In this document: positions 9,267 through 15,952 of the stretch, one piece after another
How the letters are laid out: every line of letters starts with the position of its first letter
Position numbering within the stretch: the stretch's first letter is position 1
Made by a program: the position numbers and the translations under genes
Notes under the pieces: model-generated
Database searches by the model: none
Seen by the model: the letters and a program-made list of their open reading frames with translations, nothing else
Told to the model about the DNA's origin: nothing
DNA from: DATJBF01 sp035516795
GTDB taxonomy: Bacteria > Verrucomicrobiota > Verrucomicrobiia > Palsa-1439
Assembly (NCBI GenBank): GCA_035516795.1
Contig: DATIZX010000141.1
Span: forward strand, 1 to 35,856
DNA length: 35,856 nt
Direction: 5' to 3'

Positions 9267-9665
9267 ATGACGCAGGACGAAGAACATCTCCGGCTGCTTT
9301 CGATCTTTCACTACGTGGTGGCCGGCCTCGCCGCGTTGTTCTCGTTGTTTCCGATCCTTCATCTGGTTCTCGGGTTGTTTTTCATCCTGGCACCACAGAA
9401 GGTCGCCGGCCGGGGAGAACCGCCCCCTGCCTTTGTCGGCTGGATCTTCGTGATCTTCGCGGTTGTATTCATGACTTTTGGATTCACATTCACCGGGTTC
9501 GTCTTTGCCGCTGGACGCTTCCTCGCGAAACGGAAGCGTTATTTGTTCTGTCTCGTCATGGCCGGGGTCGAATGCATCTTCATGCCCTTTGGCACCGTGC
9601 TCGGGGTTTTCACCATCGTTGTCTTGATGCGAGACCCCGTGAAACGGTTGTTCTCAGCCCTGTAA
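9267..9665 (+). CDS. Small integral membrane protein of unknown function
   Basis: The 132-residue protein is mostly hydrophobic. After a short polar N-terminus (MTQDEEHLRLLSIFHYVVAG), long apolar stretches lie at about 13-45, 58-85 and 93-120. This fits four membrane helices, with basic residues (RFLAKRKR) in a cytoplasmic loop. I recall similar proteins that open with LRLLxIFHYVVAGLAALFSL as common hypotheticals in Proteobacteria, Acidobacteria and Verrucomicrobia, but I know no function for them. AAGGA about nine bases before the ATG is a reasonable ribosome binding site. It stands alone, following a repeat-rich spacer after the baeRF gene. Confidence 0.8.
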   Translation: MTQDEEHLRLLSIFHYVVAGLAALFSLFPILHLVLGLFFILAPQKVAGRGEPPPAFVGWIFVIFAVVFMTFGFTFTGFVFAAGRFLAKRKRYLFCLVMAGVECIFMPFGTVLGVFTIVVLMRDPVKRLFSAL

Positions 9666-9785
9666 CCCGCGCGACCGCCGGTGATTCCGAGCCTTGTCGG
9701 TCGAAGTTCTTGGCGTAGGCGGATTTCCTGTGGAAAGAATCGCCGCTTCCATCCGGAGGAAAACTGACGCGCTCAGGTATGAGGA

Positions 9786-10322
9786 TTATAATGATCGACG
9801 GACATCTCTTGCCCACGTCGCTTCTGCTTTGTGAGTGACGTACTTATCAGCAGGCTTGTCCGCACGACCATGCACGCGAAACGCACCCTCGGCGTGAGGT
9901 CGCACGACCAACGAATAATAGTAGTCCGAAAGCGTGTCGATGAGTTTCCCTGCGGAATCGAAGAATCTCACCTCAAAGTGAAGATTTTCCCACGCCACGT
10001 CGCTGTTGTTGCGAAGCGTCCCAATGCAAGAGACGTAAAAGCCTTCCTTTTGCTCGCTGTAGTAGACTTTGGAATCCACGATCGATATGGAATCGGACGA
10101 CTCATAACTTGTCCCTCGCGCATGAAGGACATCGTACATGATGGATCCGGCGGGCAGTAGGATGGCGCAACCGAGTACAAGGGCGAGCACGGTCATGGTT
10201 GTTGGATGGAACCAGCCGACATACTTGCCATATTGCCAACTACGGCAATGAGGACATTTCCGAGCGTCCTGATGGATTGGCTGACTACAGGCTATGCAAG
10301 TCTTTTCGTTTAGGTCGTTCAT
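9786..10322 (-). CDS. Zinc-ribbon, single-TM protein with FxLYD-like extracytoplasmic domain
   Basis: This 178-residue protein begins with a short zinc ribbon (CIACSQPIHQDARKCPHC, four Cys at about 10-27). One membrane helix follows (about 40-60, VLALVLGCAILLPAG). The outer domain contains VSCIGTLRNNSDVAWENLHF and EVRFFDSAGKLIDT, which is the beta-sandwich signature of FxLYD-type domains. Cytoplasmic ribbon, helix and FxLYD in this order is a recurring architecture in bacterial envelope proteins whose role is unknown. The stop overlaps no neighbour. The gene follows yjbQ on the same strand after 82 bases that hold a GGATTC/GAATCC inverted repeat. Confidence 0.75.
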   Translation of the reverse strand: MNDLNEKTCIACSQPIHQDARKCPHCRSWQYGKYVGWFHPTTMTVLALVLGCAILLPAGSIMYDVLHARGTSYESSDSISIVDSKVYYSEQKEGFYVSCIGTLRNNSDVAWENLHFEVRFFDSAGKLIDTLSDYYYSLVVRPHAEGAFRVHGRADKPADKYVTHKAEATWARDVRRSL

Positions 10323-10404
10323 TCAGCCAGGATTCTCCGCGTCCTCTACGTCTCTGAGGTGAATCCGGAAATACGGAAGCAAGACCGAAGACGCAAAGCA
10401 ATAA

Positions 10405-10824
10405 TTAAACGGATTGGTGGGACTGCACGGTCACCCACACCTTACGGCTGCGCGGGCCGTCGAATTCGCAGAAATAAATCCCCTGCCATGTGCCGAACTG
10501 AAGTTTCCCGCCGCGTATCAAAACATGCACGCTGTGGCCCATCATGCTCGCCTTCACATGCGCAGCGGTGTTGCCTTCCCCGTGCTGATAATGGGAATCC
10601 TTCCACGGGACGGCCTTGTCGAGCGCATACAGAATGTCGGCCACTACATCTGGATCGGCATTTTCATTGATCGTGATTCCGGCCGTCGTGTGCGGCACGA
10701 AACACATGCAAACGCCTTCTTTCATGCCCGACCCATCCACGACCTGTTGGACTTGCTCGGTGATCTCGATGAACGTTGCGTGTCGATCTGTCCTGATGAG
10801 CAATTCTTTCATCGAAACGATCAC
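10405..10824 (-). CDS. yjbQ: YjbQ/UPF0047 family protein (secondary thiamine-phosphate synthase type)
   Basis: This 139-residue protein has all the family landmarks: PHTTAGITINENADPDV near residue 44, HGEGNTAAHVKASMMGHSV, and GKLQFGTWQGIYFCEFDGPR near the C-terminus. E. coli YjbQ has weak thiamine-phosphate synthase activity in vitro, but its physiological role is unclear. The length is normal. The ATG at 10822-10824 overlaps the stop of the upstream lipoprotein gene in an ATGA, so the two are probably co-translated. A second Met at codon 5 would begin closer to the family consensus, but the overlap favours the first. Confidence 0.92.
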   Translation of the reverse strand: MIVSMKELLIRTDRHATFIEITEQVQQVVDGSGMKEGVCMCFVPHTTAGITINENADPDVVADILYALDKAVPWKDSHYQHGEGNTAAHVKASMMGHSVHVLIRGGKLQFGTWQGIYFCEFDGPRSRKVWVTVQSHQSV

Positions 10825-11267
10825 TGTTCCTTGATCAGCCGCACAAACTTGAAGTTGCCGTGGAATTTCGCTGTCTGTGTGTAGGACGCCGATTCCGTGC
10901 GGGCAACAACGTCGAGGTGCAGAGCGGCGTCCACTTCATCAGCAGTGACCTTTCTCACCACAAGATAACCTGTGTAACTCTTGCCAGTAGAATGCGGGCC
11001 GAAGCGGGTGACGGTGAACTCAGGTGTCACGTTCTCAGAAGGAATCTTCAGTTTCTGGTTCAGTCGGAAATCCCGCACATTGAGAACCAGCGTTTGATCC
11101 TCCTCGTCATCCGGTCCGCGAATGACAGTGTCAAGATGACGAGTGATGCACAGTTGGAGCGGAGCGCCCGTGGTCGGTTGCTGGAACGTGCTCACGGTGG
11201 ATGCGATATGGCTGTACGCGCAGCCGGTTAACAATGCGACCAAACTCAGAGCGACGATGGTTTTCAT
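10821..11267 (-). CDS. Predicted lipoprotein, unknown function
   Basis: This is a 148-residue protein with a short signal peptide (MKTIVALSLVALLTGCAYSH) and lipobox LLTGC, so it should be lipidated on Cys16. The mature part (TLVLNVRDFRLNQKLKIPSE and a run of alternating hydrophobics) looks like an all-beta domain. No family was recognised. It precedes yjbQ with a four-base ATGA overlap. The function of the pairing is not apparent, since YjbQ proteins are cytoplasmic. Confidence 0.75.
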   Translation of the reverse strand: MKTIVALSLVALLTGCAYSHIASTVSTFQQPTTGAPLQLCITRHLDTVIRGPDDEEDQTLVLNVRDFRLNQKLKIPSENVTPEFTVTRFGPHSTGKSYTGYLVVRKVTADEVDAALHLDVVARTESASYTQTAKFHGNFKFVRLIKEQ

Positions 11268-11552
11268 ATTGAAGGTGCATTATGAAGCCGAAAGGTCCGT
11301 GCGACAAGGCCAAGCCATCGTCGATCAGTCGTCAAACTGCACCCGTCCAATAGCACTTGTTGGCGCTTCGTTCGGCACGCGGGTGCCGCCAAGCGCGCCG
11401 GGCGGGACCGCTCGTGGTGAATCCTCGCGATGAACCGCCGGGCACGCCGCATTTCTTCAGAGGTTCGGACGGCCCGGCGGTCCGTGCCTTATAGTTGGTC
11501 CAGAGTTATTCAGCAGGGGGCGAGGAGAGCCACCCACGAGCTCCCCGCAGCC
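11268..11552. other. Spacer with inverted repeats, no convincing gene
   Basis: About 285 bases between the REC-PAS stop and the lipoprotein start. It holds a CGGAC/GTCCG inverted repeat near 11467-11484 and GC-rich, repeat-looking sequence around 11377-11420. The short frames here have no homologue-like composition. It may be dispersed-repeat debris plus the lipoprotein promoter. Confidence 0.4.
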
Positions 11553-12374
11553 TCACTCCGTCTTCCTTCGCTCGCGCAGCTTCCGCAATTCCTCCTGCAA
11601 TTCCTTTTGGGTGGTGATGTCGTGGTAATTGTCGACAATGGCTCTCACCTCAGGGTCGGCCAACAGATTGGTTTCGATACTCTCGAGCCAGCGCCAGGAA
11701 CCATCCTGACGTTGATAGCGGTATTGCATGTGCACGCTTTCTGAAGGTTCCTTTAAGAGTTGCTCGAACAACTGACGAGTGCGTTCCAGGTCTTCCGGGT
11801 GCACGAATTCAAAGGCACTTTTTCCCACGCGTTCCGTGCTCTTGTATCCGAGGACACGGGAAGTGCCCGGACTCGCATACAGAATCGTGCCCTGCTCATT
11901 CAGGAGCATCACCGCCGCGAAACTTTTCTCCAGCATCCTCCGGTAACGGTGTTCGCGCTCCTCCAACAAGCGCTCGGTGATCCGCTTCTCGTCGCGCAAC
12001 CGTTTCTGCTCGAGCGCCCGCCTCACCGCCTGCGGCAATCGCGTGAGACGGTTCTTCTGTACAAAATCCTCCGCACCCTTGCGCATGGCATCCACAGCCA
12101 ATTCTTCCCCAATCGCGCCGGATACCAGCAGAAACGGCGTGTCAATTCTTCGTTGTTGTAGGTGGTGAAGCGCTTCCAACGCATTGAACTGCGGCAGGCG
12201 ATAATCCGCCAAAATGAGGTCAAAATGTGAATCGAGATGATCGGCGAAATCTTTCTCGTTGTCCACCCATTCCCAGTCTACCTCGAAGCCAGCTCTTCTC
12301 AGGTAAAGCAGCATCAACTCCACGTCCGTGCCACGATCCTCCAGAACCAAAACTCGCAGGGGCGTTGCGCTCAT
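11553..12374 (-). CDS. Response regulator with receiver and PAS domains, no effector domain
   Basis: This 273-residue protein has an N-terminal receiver (about 5-122: VLVLEDRGTDVELMLLYL, phosphoacceptor Asp in DLILADYRLPQ, then LLVSGAIGEE and K in DFVQKNRLTRL). A short helical linker (about 125-145) and one PAS/PAC unit (about 146-262) follow, ending in HDITTQKELQEELRKL. It stops just after the PAS coiled coil, so it has no DNA-binding, kinase or cyclase output. Such proteins usually pass signals by protein contact. A good ribosome binding site (GGAGGAG) precedes the ATG by six bases. PAS wording such as EFVHPEDLERTRQLFE and RYQRQDGSWRWLESIETNLL resembles PAS1 of the large hybrid kinase at 463-4725, which suggests related lineages. 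Confidence 0.93.
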   Translation of the reverse strand: MSATPLRVLVLEDRGTDVELMLLYLRRAGFEVDWEWVDNEKDFADHLDSHFDLILADYRLPQFNALEALHHLQQRRIDTPFLLVSGAIGEELAVDAMRKGAEDFVQKNRLTRLPQAVRRALEQKRLRDEKRITERLLEEREHRYRRMLEKSFAAVMLLNEQGTILYASPGTSRVLGYKSTERVGKSAFEFVHPEDLERTRQLFEQLLKEPSESVHMQYRYQRQDGSWRWLESIETNLLADPEVRAIVDNYHDITTQKELQEELRKLRERRKTE

Positions 12375-12414
12375 CGTTCTCCTCCCGCTCGCCGTGCGCC
12401 AGCCTTGGCTGGCG
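12375..12414 (-). promoter_or_regulatory. REC-PAS leader: ribosome binding site preceded by a perfect hairpin
   Basis: Just upstream of the ATG (minus strand) lies GGAGGAG with six-base spacing. Immediately before it, CGCCAGCC (12397-12404) and GGCTGGCG (12407-12414) form an 8-bp perfect stem with a two-base gap. The hairpin could be a repeat-family member or an mRNA stabiliser. Its position beside the ribosome binding site makes an effect on translation possible. Confidence 0.6.
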
Positions 12415-12630
12415 GGCAGCGCTCACGCCGCGCATTCAATTGTACTGCTGCGACCCGCATAATAAAATCTAGCCGCGCTTATGCAGTTTTTCAACTTACG
12501 GCTGAACAGTACCGCAAACTGGTGGCGTCCTCTTGATATTGCTTCAGGAAATCGGACGTCTTGCGACGGGTTTGGATTGTCTACGCTTCTAATGGTGACC
12601 GATGCCCGAGTCGTGATTTGTCACGCATTT

Positions 12631-12981
12631 TCATCTTCCATCTTCCTGTTGAAACTGTCGGGCGAGATCAATCACGCTCCGCAAATCCTCCAAGATCGAC
12701 GGGGACACCTCCGACTCCTTCAGCACGCCACGTGCAATGGCGGACGCCAGACTCCAATACGGCTGGCCCATCGCGTACTGCTTGAACAGGTCGCGCGAGA
12801 CGCCGTCATGAAACTTGTGGATCTTGTCGTTGAGAACAAAAACATCGATCTCACCGCGCTGCCACCGTTCGAACTCGGACTGCAACTCACGGGCGGCAGC
12901 ACTGAGTTCTCGTTCATGCGCCAAACCCGCGAGCCGTCGAATCTCACGCTTCTGCGCTTTGGTGAATGGATGTGTGCTCAT
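12631..12981 (-). CDS. Hypothetical protein, about 116 residues
   Basis: The open frame extends to 13077, but its first 32 codons are encoded by the hairpin repeat at 12991-13063. The likely start is the ATG at 12979-12981 (MSTHPFTKAQKREIRRLAGL). The protein is highly charged and predicted all-helical. A distinctive central motif, LNDKIHKFHDGVSRDLFKQY, is followed by SLASAIARGVLKESEV. I recall this pattern from other uncharacterised small proteins, but I do not recognise a named family or function. It follows a lipoprotein gene on the same strand, separated by the attC-like element. That arrangement resembles a gene-cassette boundary. Confidence 0.7.
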   Translation of the reverse strand: MSTHPFTKAQKREIRRLAGLAHERELSAAARELQSEFERWQRGEIDVFVLNDKIHKFHDGVSRDLFKQYAMGQPYWSLASAIARGVLKESEVSPSILEDLRSVIDLARQFQQEDGR

Positions 12982-12990
12982 GAGAAATGG

Positions 12991-13063
12991 ACGTAACGAT
13001 AAAAGTGAGCGAATGGCGAGCCGCGATAGCGGGTCGCCAGTTCGCTCCACTGCATGGTTCGGC
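12991..13063 (-). repeat. attC-like imperfect palindrome (integron-cassette-type site)
   Basis: On the minus strand the element opens with GCCGAAC (13063-13057) and closes with GTTACGT (12997-12991), similar to R-box pairs RYYYAAC/GTTRRRY but with one mismatch in each. Between them three stem blocks pair: AGTG/CACT, AGCGAA/TTCGCT and TGGCGA/TCGCCA. A single base (G, then C) is left unpaired between blocks, both on the same arm. The tip is CCGC/GCGG with a four-base loop. Unpaired spacers of 5 and 6 bases separate the stem from the outer boxes. The AAC/GTT core, unpaired spacers and same-arm bulges are the attC hallmarks. No integrase gene is in the window. Confidence 0.55.
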
Positions 13064-13073
13064 GCTTCATATC

Positions 13074-13394
13074 TCACTTCGGCTCGAAACTCACAACGCC
13101 GTTTGTCTTGCTGATGTAAAGTGTACCCTCACGAACGGCGGCAACGCCAGTGACAACATCAAATAACCAATGAGTGGCGGTCTCACCCGCGTACCAAGTG
13201 CCGCCCTCGCTGTAGTGTGCACGGAAATATCTGTCCGCAAGAATCTGCGCCTCGTCTTTGCTGACGCCGTCGCTGAGGTCAATCGCTGGCTTGCGAACCC
13301 CACTGCGTGGCGCAACTGCCGGAATGGACTGCTCGCGCTGAGGCGGGAAGGCGCAACCGGCTAGAAGCGCAACAAACATGCAGCAAATCTTCAT
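13074..13394 (-). CDS. Small predicted lipoprotein with possible NTF2-like fold
   Basis: The frame is open to 13445, but the ATG at 13392-13394 gives a clean lipoprotein signal, MKICCMFVALLAGCAFPP, with lipobox LLAGC, and is preferred. The mature domain has one helix (KDEAQILADRYFRAHY) followed by strands (GETATHWLFDVVTG, AAVREGTLYISKTNGVVSF). The pattern, a helix and then a sheet ending in ISKTNGVV, resembles NTF2-fold immunity-type domains, which often end in I-x-K-x-x-G-x-V. That assignment is weak. It lies between the sigma-factor fusion (47 bases) and the attC-like hairpin, all on the minus strand. Confidence 0.65.
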   Translation of the reverse strand: MKICCMFVALLAGCAFPPQREQSIPAVAPRSGVRKPAIDLSDGVSKDEAQILADRYFRAHYSEGGTWYAGETATHWLFDVVTGVAAVREGTLYISKTNGVVSFEPK

Positions 13395-13441
13395 GTCGCC
13401 GAACGGCGGAAGTGATTGGTTCGATGGTATCCGGCAAAGAT

Positions 13442-14899
13442 TCAAGTCTTTGTCTTCGTCACCACCAGCATCTTGATGGGCATATTGGTGGGAACAAGTT
13501 CGAGCCCGAATTGATCGGGCAACAATTGTCGAACCGCATCGGCTTCAGATTGGCCGGGGCTCGGCATCCACTTCACCGAGATGTCATAGAAATTCGTCAG
13601 GCCGGTTTGATCAATGACCGGCGTTTGAATGATATGCTCGAGCCAATTCCTCATCCCATTAATCGGAACTCCCTTGAAGACAACATTCCTAAAATTTCCT
13701 ATTTGCTGGTTTTCCTTTCCGCCGGCGATTTTAAGACCGGGAGCATTCGGGTTTGTGACTTTGAGCAGCAGAACAGCTGTTTGACGGGTTTCGACGTGCG
13801 CCACCAGACCAAACTGCTTTTTGATTTCATTTTTCAATGCTTCTGGCGCGCTGCCGGATTGGGTGAACATGAAATCAAAATGTCCGGTTGGGCAGTCACT
13901 GGGAAGAACCATCCGATATTCCAACGGCTGGAAATTTGCAGCTTGAAGATAAGCCTCTTCCAACAACGCTCGAAGCGAAACATTTTCTTCCACAAATCTG
14001 AGACCCGAGGAGGCGCCACCGGTCATGTGTTGGAATTGAGTGGGCCGCAGAATGACTACCGGCGGATTCTTATCCAGCGCTTCAGACTTTAATTCCCAAC
14101 TGATCGCCACTGCTGTTGTCGTGGCGGCTGCAACCAACACGCTTGTGCCTAGGAGCGTCGTTTTCACCTTGGCCCACGCCATGAGATTTAACGCTCCTTT
14201 TACAAGGGTTATTGTGGATGCTGAGGCAATGGACCCTTTCGCAATCGCGACGGTCGTCGCAGCCTTTGCCACCGCCACGGGCGCGGCTTCAACGGAATTG
14301 ACTGAAATTGCCCCGGCGAGAAGGGCTGTGGTGGAACTGACACCACGTTTGGTGAAGAACTTCCGGAGCTTTTCCAATGCGCGGCTTACACGCATCTTCG
14401 CCGCATCCTCGCTTGCGCCCAGCGCTGCGCCAACTTCCTTGAAACTGCGATTTTCAAAAAAACGCAGCACCAAGGCGTCATGCTCATTTCGGCTGAGCTT
14501 TTCCATCGCCGCGTCGAGCAACGGCGCGATTTGCACCCAGGTTTCTTCCTGCATTGACGGCGACGAGGCATTGCGGCCATCGGTCAAACTGTTTTGCATG
14601 TGCGCCTGCTCTTCCCGGCGTTGGCGGCGACGTTGAATGGTCTGTGCATTGAGACTGGCGTATCGCGCCGTGCGGCAAAGCCAGCCGGACAGAATGGTTT
14701 TCGGGCCGAACGAATCCGCCTTGCGCGCCAGAATAATGAAAGCCGCCTGCGTGATTTCCTGGGCCAGTTGCGGGTCGCGCACCTGCCGCAACGCCACCGA
14801 ATAAACCAGATTGACGTAACGCGAGACGAGCGTGGCAAACGCTTCCTCCGAATGTCGCCGGGCATACTCGCGCAGCAGGGTCAGGTCGTCATTCGTCAT
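13442..14899 (-). CDS. ECF sigma factor fused to a membrane segment and TIGR03435-like domain
   Basis: The frame reaches a TTG at 14908, but the ATG at 14897-14899 is the likelier start (485 residues). Sigma region 2 covers about 15-90 (EEAFATLVSRYVNLVYSVAL, then DPQLAQEITQAAFIILARK). Region 4 covers about 130-182 (LSRNEHDALVLRFFENRSF, KEVGAALGASEDAAKMRVSR). An Ala/Val-rich hydrophobic stretch with a membrane helix follows at about 245-268. The C-terminal 200 residues (RFVEENVSLRALLEEAYLQ, FDFMFTQSGS, DQTGLTNFYDISVKWMP, LELVPTNMPIKMLVV) match the TIGR03435 soil-bacterium domain. The C-terminal domain may act as an extracytoplasmic sensor or as an anti-sigma-like tether. That would make a one-protein sigma and sensor; this is inference from domain order. 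No separate anti-sigma gene is adjacent. Confidence 0.88.
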   Translation of the reverse strand: MTNDDLTLLREYARRHSEEAFATLVSRYVNLVYSVALRQVRDPQLAQEITQAAFIILARKADSFGPKTILSGWLCRTARYASLNAQTIQRRRQRREEQAHMQNSLTDGRNASSPSMQEETWVQIAPLLDAAMEKLSRNEHDALVLRFFENRSFKEVGAALGASEDAAKMRVSRALEKLRKFFTKRGVSSTTALLAGAISVNSVEAAPVAVAKAATTVAIAKGSIASASTITLVKGALNLMAWAKVKTTLLGTSVLVAAATTTAVAISWELKSEALDKNPPVVILRPTQFQHMTGGASSGLRFVEENVSLRALLEEAYLQAANFQPLEYRMVLPSDCPTGHFDFMFTQSGSAPEALKNEIKKQFGLVAHVETRQTAVLLLKVTNPNAPGLKIAGGKENQQIGNFRNVVFKGVPINGMRNWLEHIIQTPVIDQTGLTNFYDISVKWMPSPGQSEADAVRQLLPDQFGLELVPTNMPIKMLVVTKTKT

Positions 14900-15208
14900 T
14901 TCACCCAATACATTTACGCCCGGGCGGAAAAGGTAACAGTATTTTGTGCGGCCAGTGCTCCTGGGATGTATTCCCGACGGTCACACGTCGCAACCTCCCT
15001 ACTCAGTCGAACATGAAGTAGACGCCAGAATGGCGCAAAAAAAGACGCCAATTTGGCGCCTATTTCTACAGCTCGTGGAGTCCGCATTGGAAATGACTCC
15101 GTTCATGTCGGATATGGTATCGAGATGGTTTGGCGTGGCAAGTCCGAATTGAGTCCCAATGCAAGAGCACGACCGCAAGCGGGGCGCTCGCGCCACCACA
15201 TGCACAGA
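14900..15208. other. Intergenic region upstream of the sigma-factor fusion
   Basis: About 309 bases without a convincing gene. It holds the paired CGCCA-N3-TGGCG palindromes at 15023-15058 and the likely promoter region of the sigma-factor gene. A plus-strand frame at 14946-15152 (68 codons) covers the palindromes but has no recognisable domain and no ribosome binding site, so it is not called. Confidence 0.6.
15023..15058. promoter_or_regulatory. Two identical-arm palindromes, candidate operator
   Basis: CGCCAGAATGGCG (15023-15035) and CGCCAATTTGGCG (15046-15058) share perfect 5-bp arms and differ only in their 3-base centres. They are separated by ten bases that include an A7 run, which puts their centres 23 bp apart (about two helical turns). 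They lie about 125 bp upstream of the sigma-factor start and 160 bp from the SDR stop. Paired short palindromes at this spacing suit cooperative binding of a dimeric regulator. The binder is unknown. Confidence 0.5.
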
Positions 15209-15862
15209 CTATGCGCCCGGGTAATCTACCGAATCGCCGTTCTCGAACTTGATTTCGCCTGTGGCCAGGGCGACGAAGAATTTGCCCAGTTCTCCGGGCG
15301 TCTTCAGGTTGCGCGGGTCTTCATCGGGATATGCCAGTGCCCGCATGTGCGTGCGGGTGGGACGGGGATTGACGGCGACCACTTTGATGCGGGTGGATTT
15401 CACTTCTTCAGCCACCACCTTCGTAAACCCCTCGACGCCCCATTTGCTGACGGCATACGGACCCCATTCGGGCGCAGCACGTCGGCCGACCCCAGAAGTA
15501 AGATTGACGATCAGACCGCTTCGTTGTCGGAGCATCAGGCGCAAAGCCGCTCGCGTGCACAGGAATACGCCGCGCAGATTTACCGCCATCGTCTCGTCCC
15601 ATTCATGGGCCGTCACTTCGACGATCGGTTTGCGCGGGGTGAGAATGCCGGCGTTGTTCACCAGAATGTGCAACGTGCCATGGCGTTGCTGGAGATTCTT
15701 GAAGAGCCGTTCGACATGTTCCTCATTACTCACGTCGCAACCTTGACTGCGTGCGACGCCGATCACGCGTGCACCGGCATGCTGGAAGGCGTCCGCGATC
15801 GCTTTGCCGATTCCGCGGCTGGCGCCGGTCACGAGAACAATCTTACCGTCCAAACTGTTCAT
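15209..15862 (-). CDS. Short-chain dehydrogenase/reductase (SDR family)
   Basis: This 217-residue classical-type SDR has the nucleotide-binding motif TGASRGIG (12-19), NNAG (69-72), and the catalytic residues Ser123 (NLTSG), Tyr136 and Lys140 (YAVSK). The region after the first beta-strands is shortened: ARSQGCDVSNEEHVERL replaces the usual longer segment. This gives a total length below the family's common 240-260, as in some FabG-like small SDRs. The motifs predict NAD(P)H-dependent reduction or oxidation of a carbonyl/hydroxyl substrate that cannot be named. It follows the amidase on the same strand, with a REP-like hairpin between them, so co-transcription is uncertain. Confidence 0.93.
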   Translation of the reverse strand: MNSLDGKIVLVTGASRGIGKAIADAFQHAGARVIGVARSQGCDVSNEEHVERLFKNLQQRHGTLHILVNNAGILTPRKPIVEVTAHEWDETMAVNLRGVFLCTRAALRLMLRQRSGLIVNLTSGVGRRAAPEWGPYAVSKWGVEGFTKVVAEEVKSTRIKVVAVNPRPTRTHMRALAYPDEDPRNLKTPGELGKFFVALATGEIKFENGDSVDYPGA

Positions 15863-15900
15863 GGATTTCTAAAAAGTAGTATTCGTAGCTGCGCGGGAAA

Positions 15901-15918
15901 CGCAGGCTAAAGCCTGCG
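15901..15918. repeat. REP-like hairpin, copy 2
   Basis: CGCAGGC (15901-15907), a four-base loop and GCCTGCG (15912-15918) form the same 7-bp stem as the hairpin at 9150-9168. The flank GCTACA matches the flank of that copy in four of six positions. It lies between the amidase stop and the SDR start on the minus strand, where it could act as a weak terminator or mRNA stabiliser. Confidence 0.75.
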
Positions 15919-15952
15919 GCTACATTCTGGTTTTCATGGCTTTCCAAGGAAA

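Noticed and set aside
13007..13077. Extended N-terminus of the gene at 12631-12981
   Set aside because: The extra 32 codons are the translation of the attC-like hairpin. The ATG at 12981 gives a start free of repeat sequence.
14946..15152. 68-codon plus-strand ORF over the paired palindromes
   Set aside because: No ribosome binding site and no recognised domain, and it consists partly of the palindromes. A dispersed-repeat translation is possible, so it was not called.
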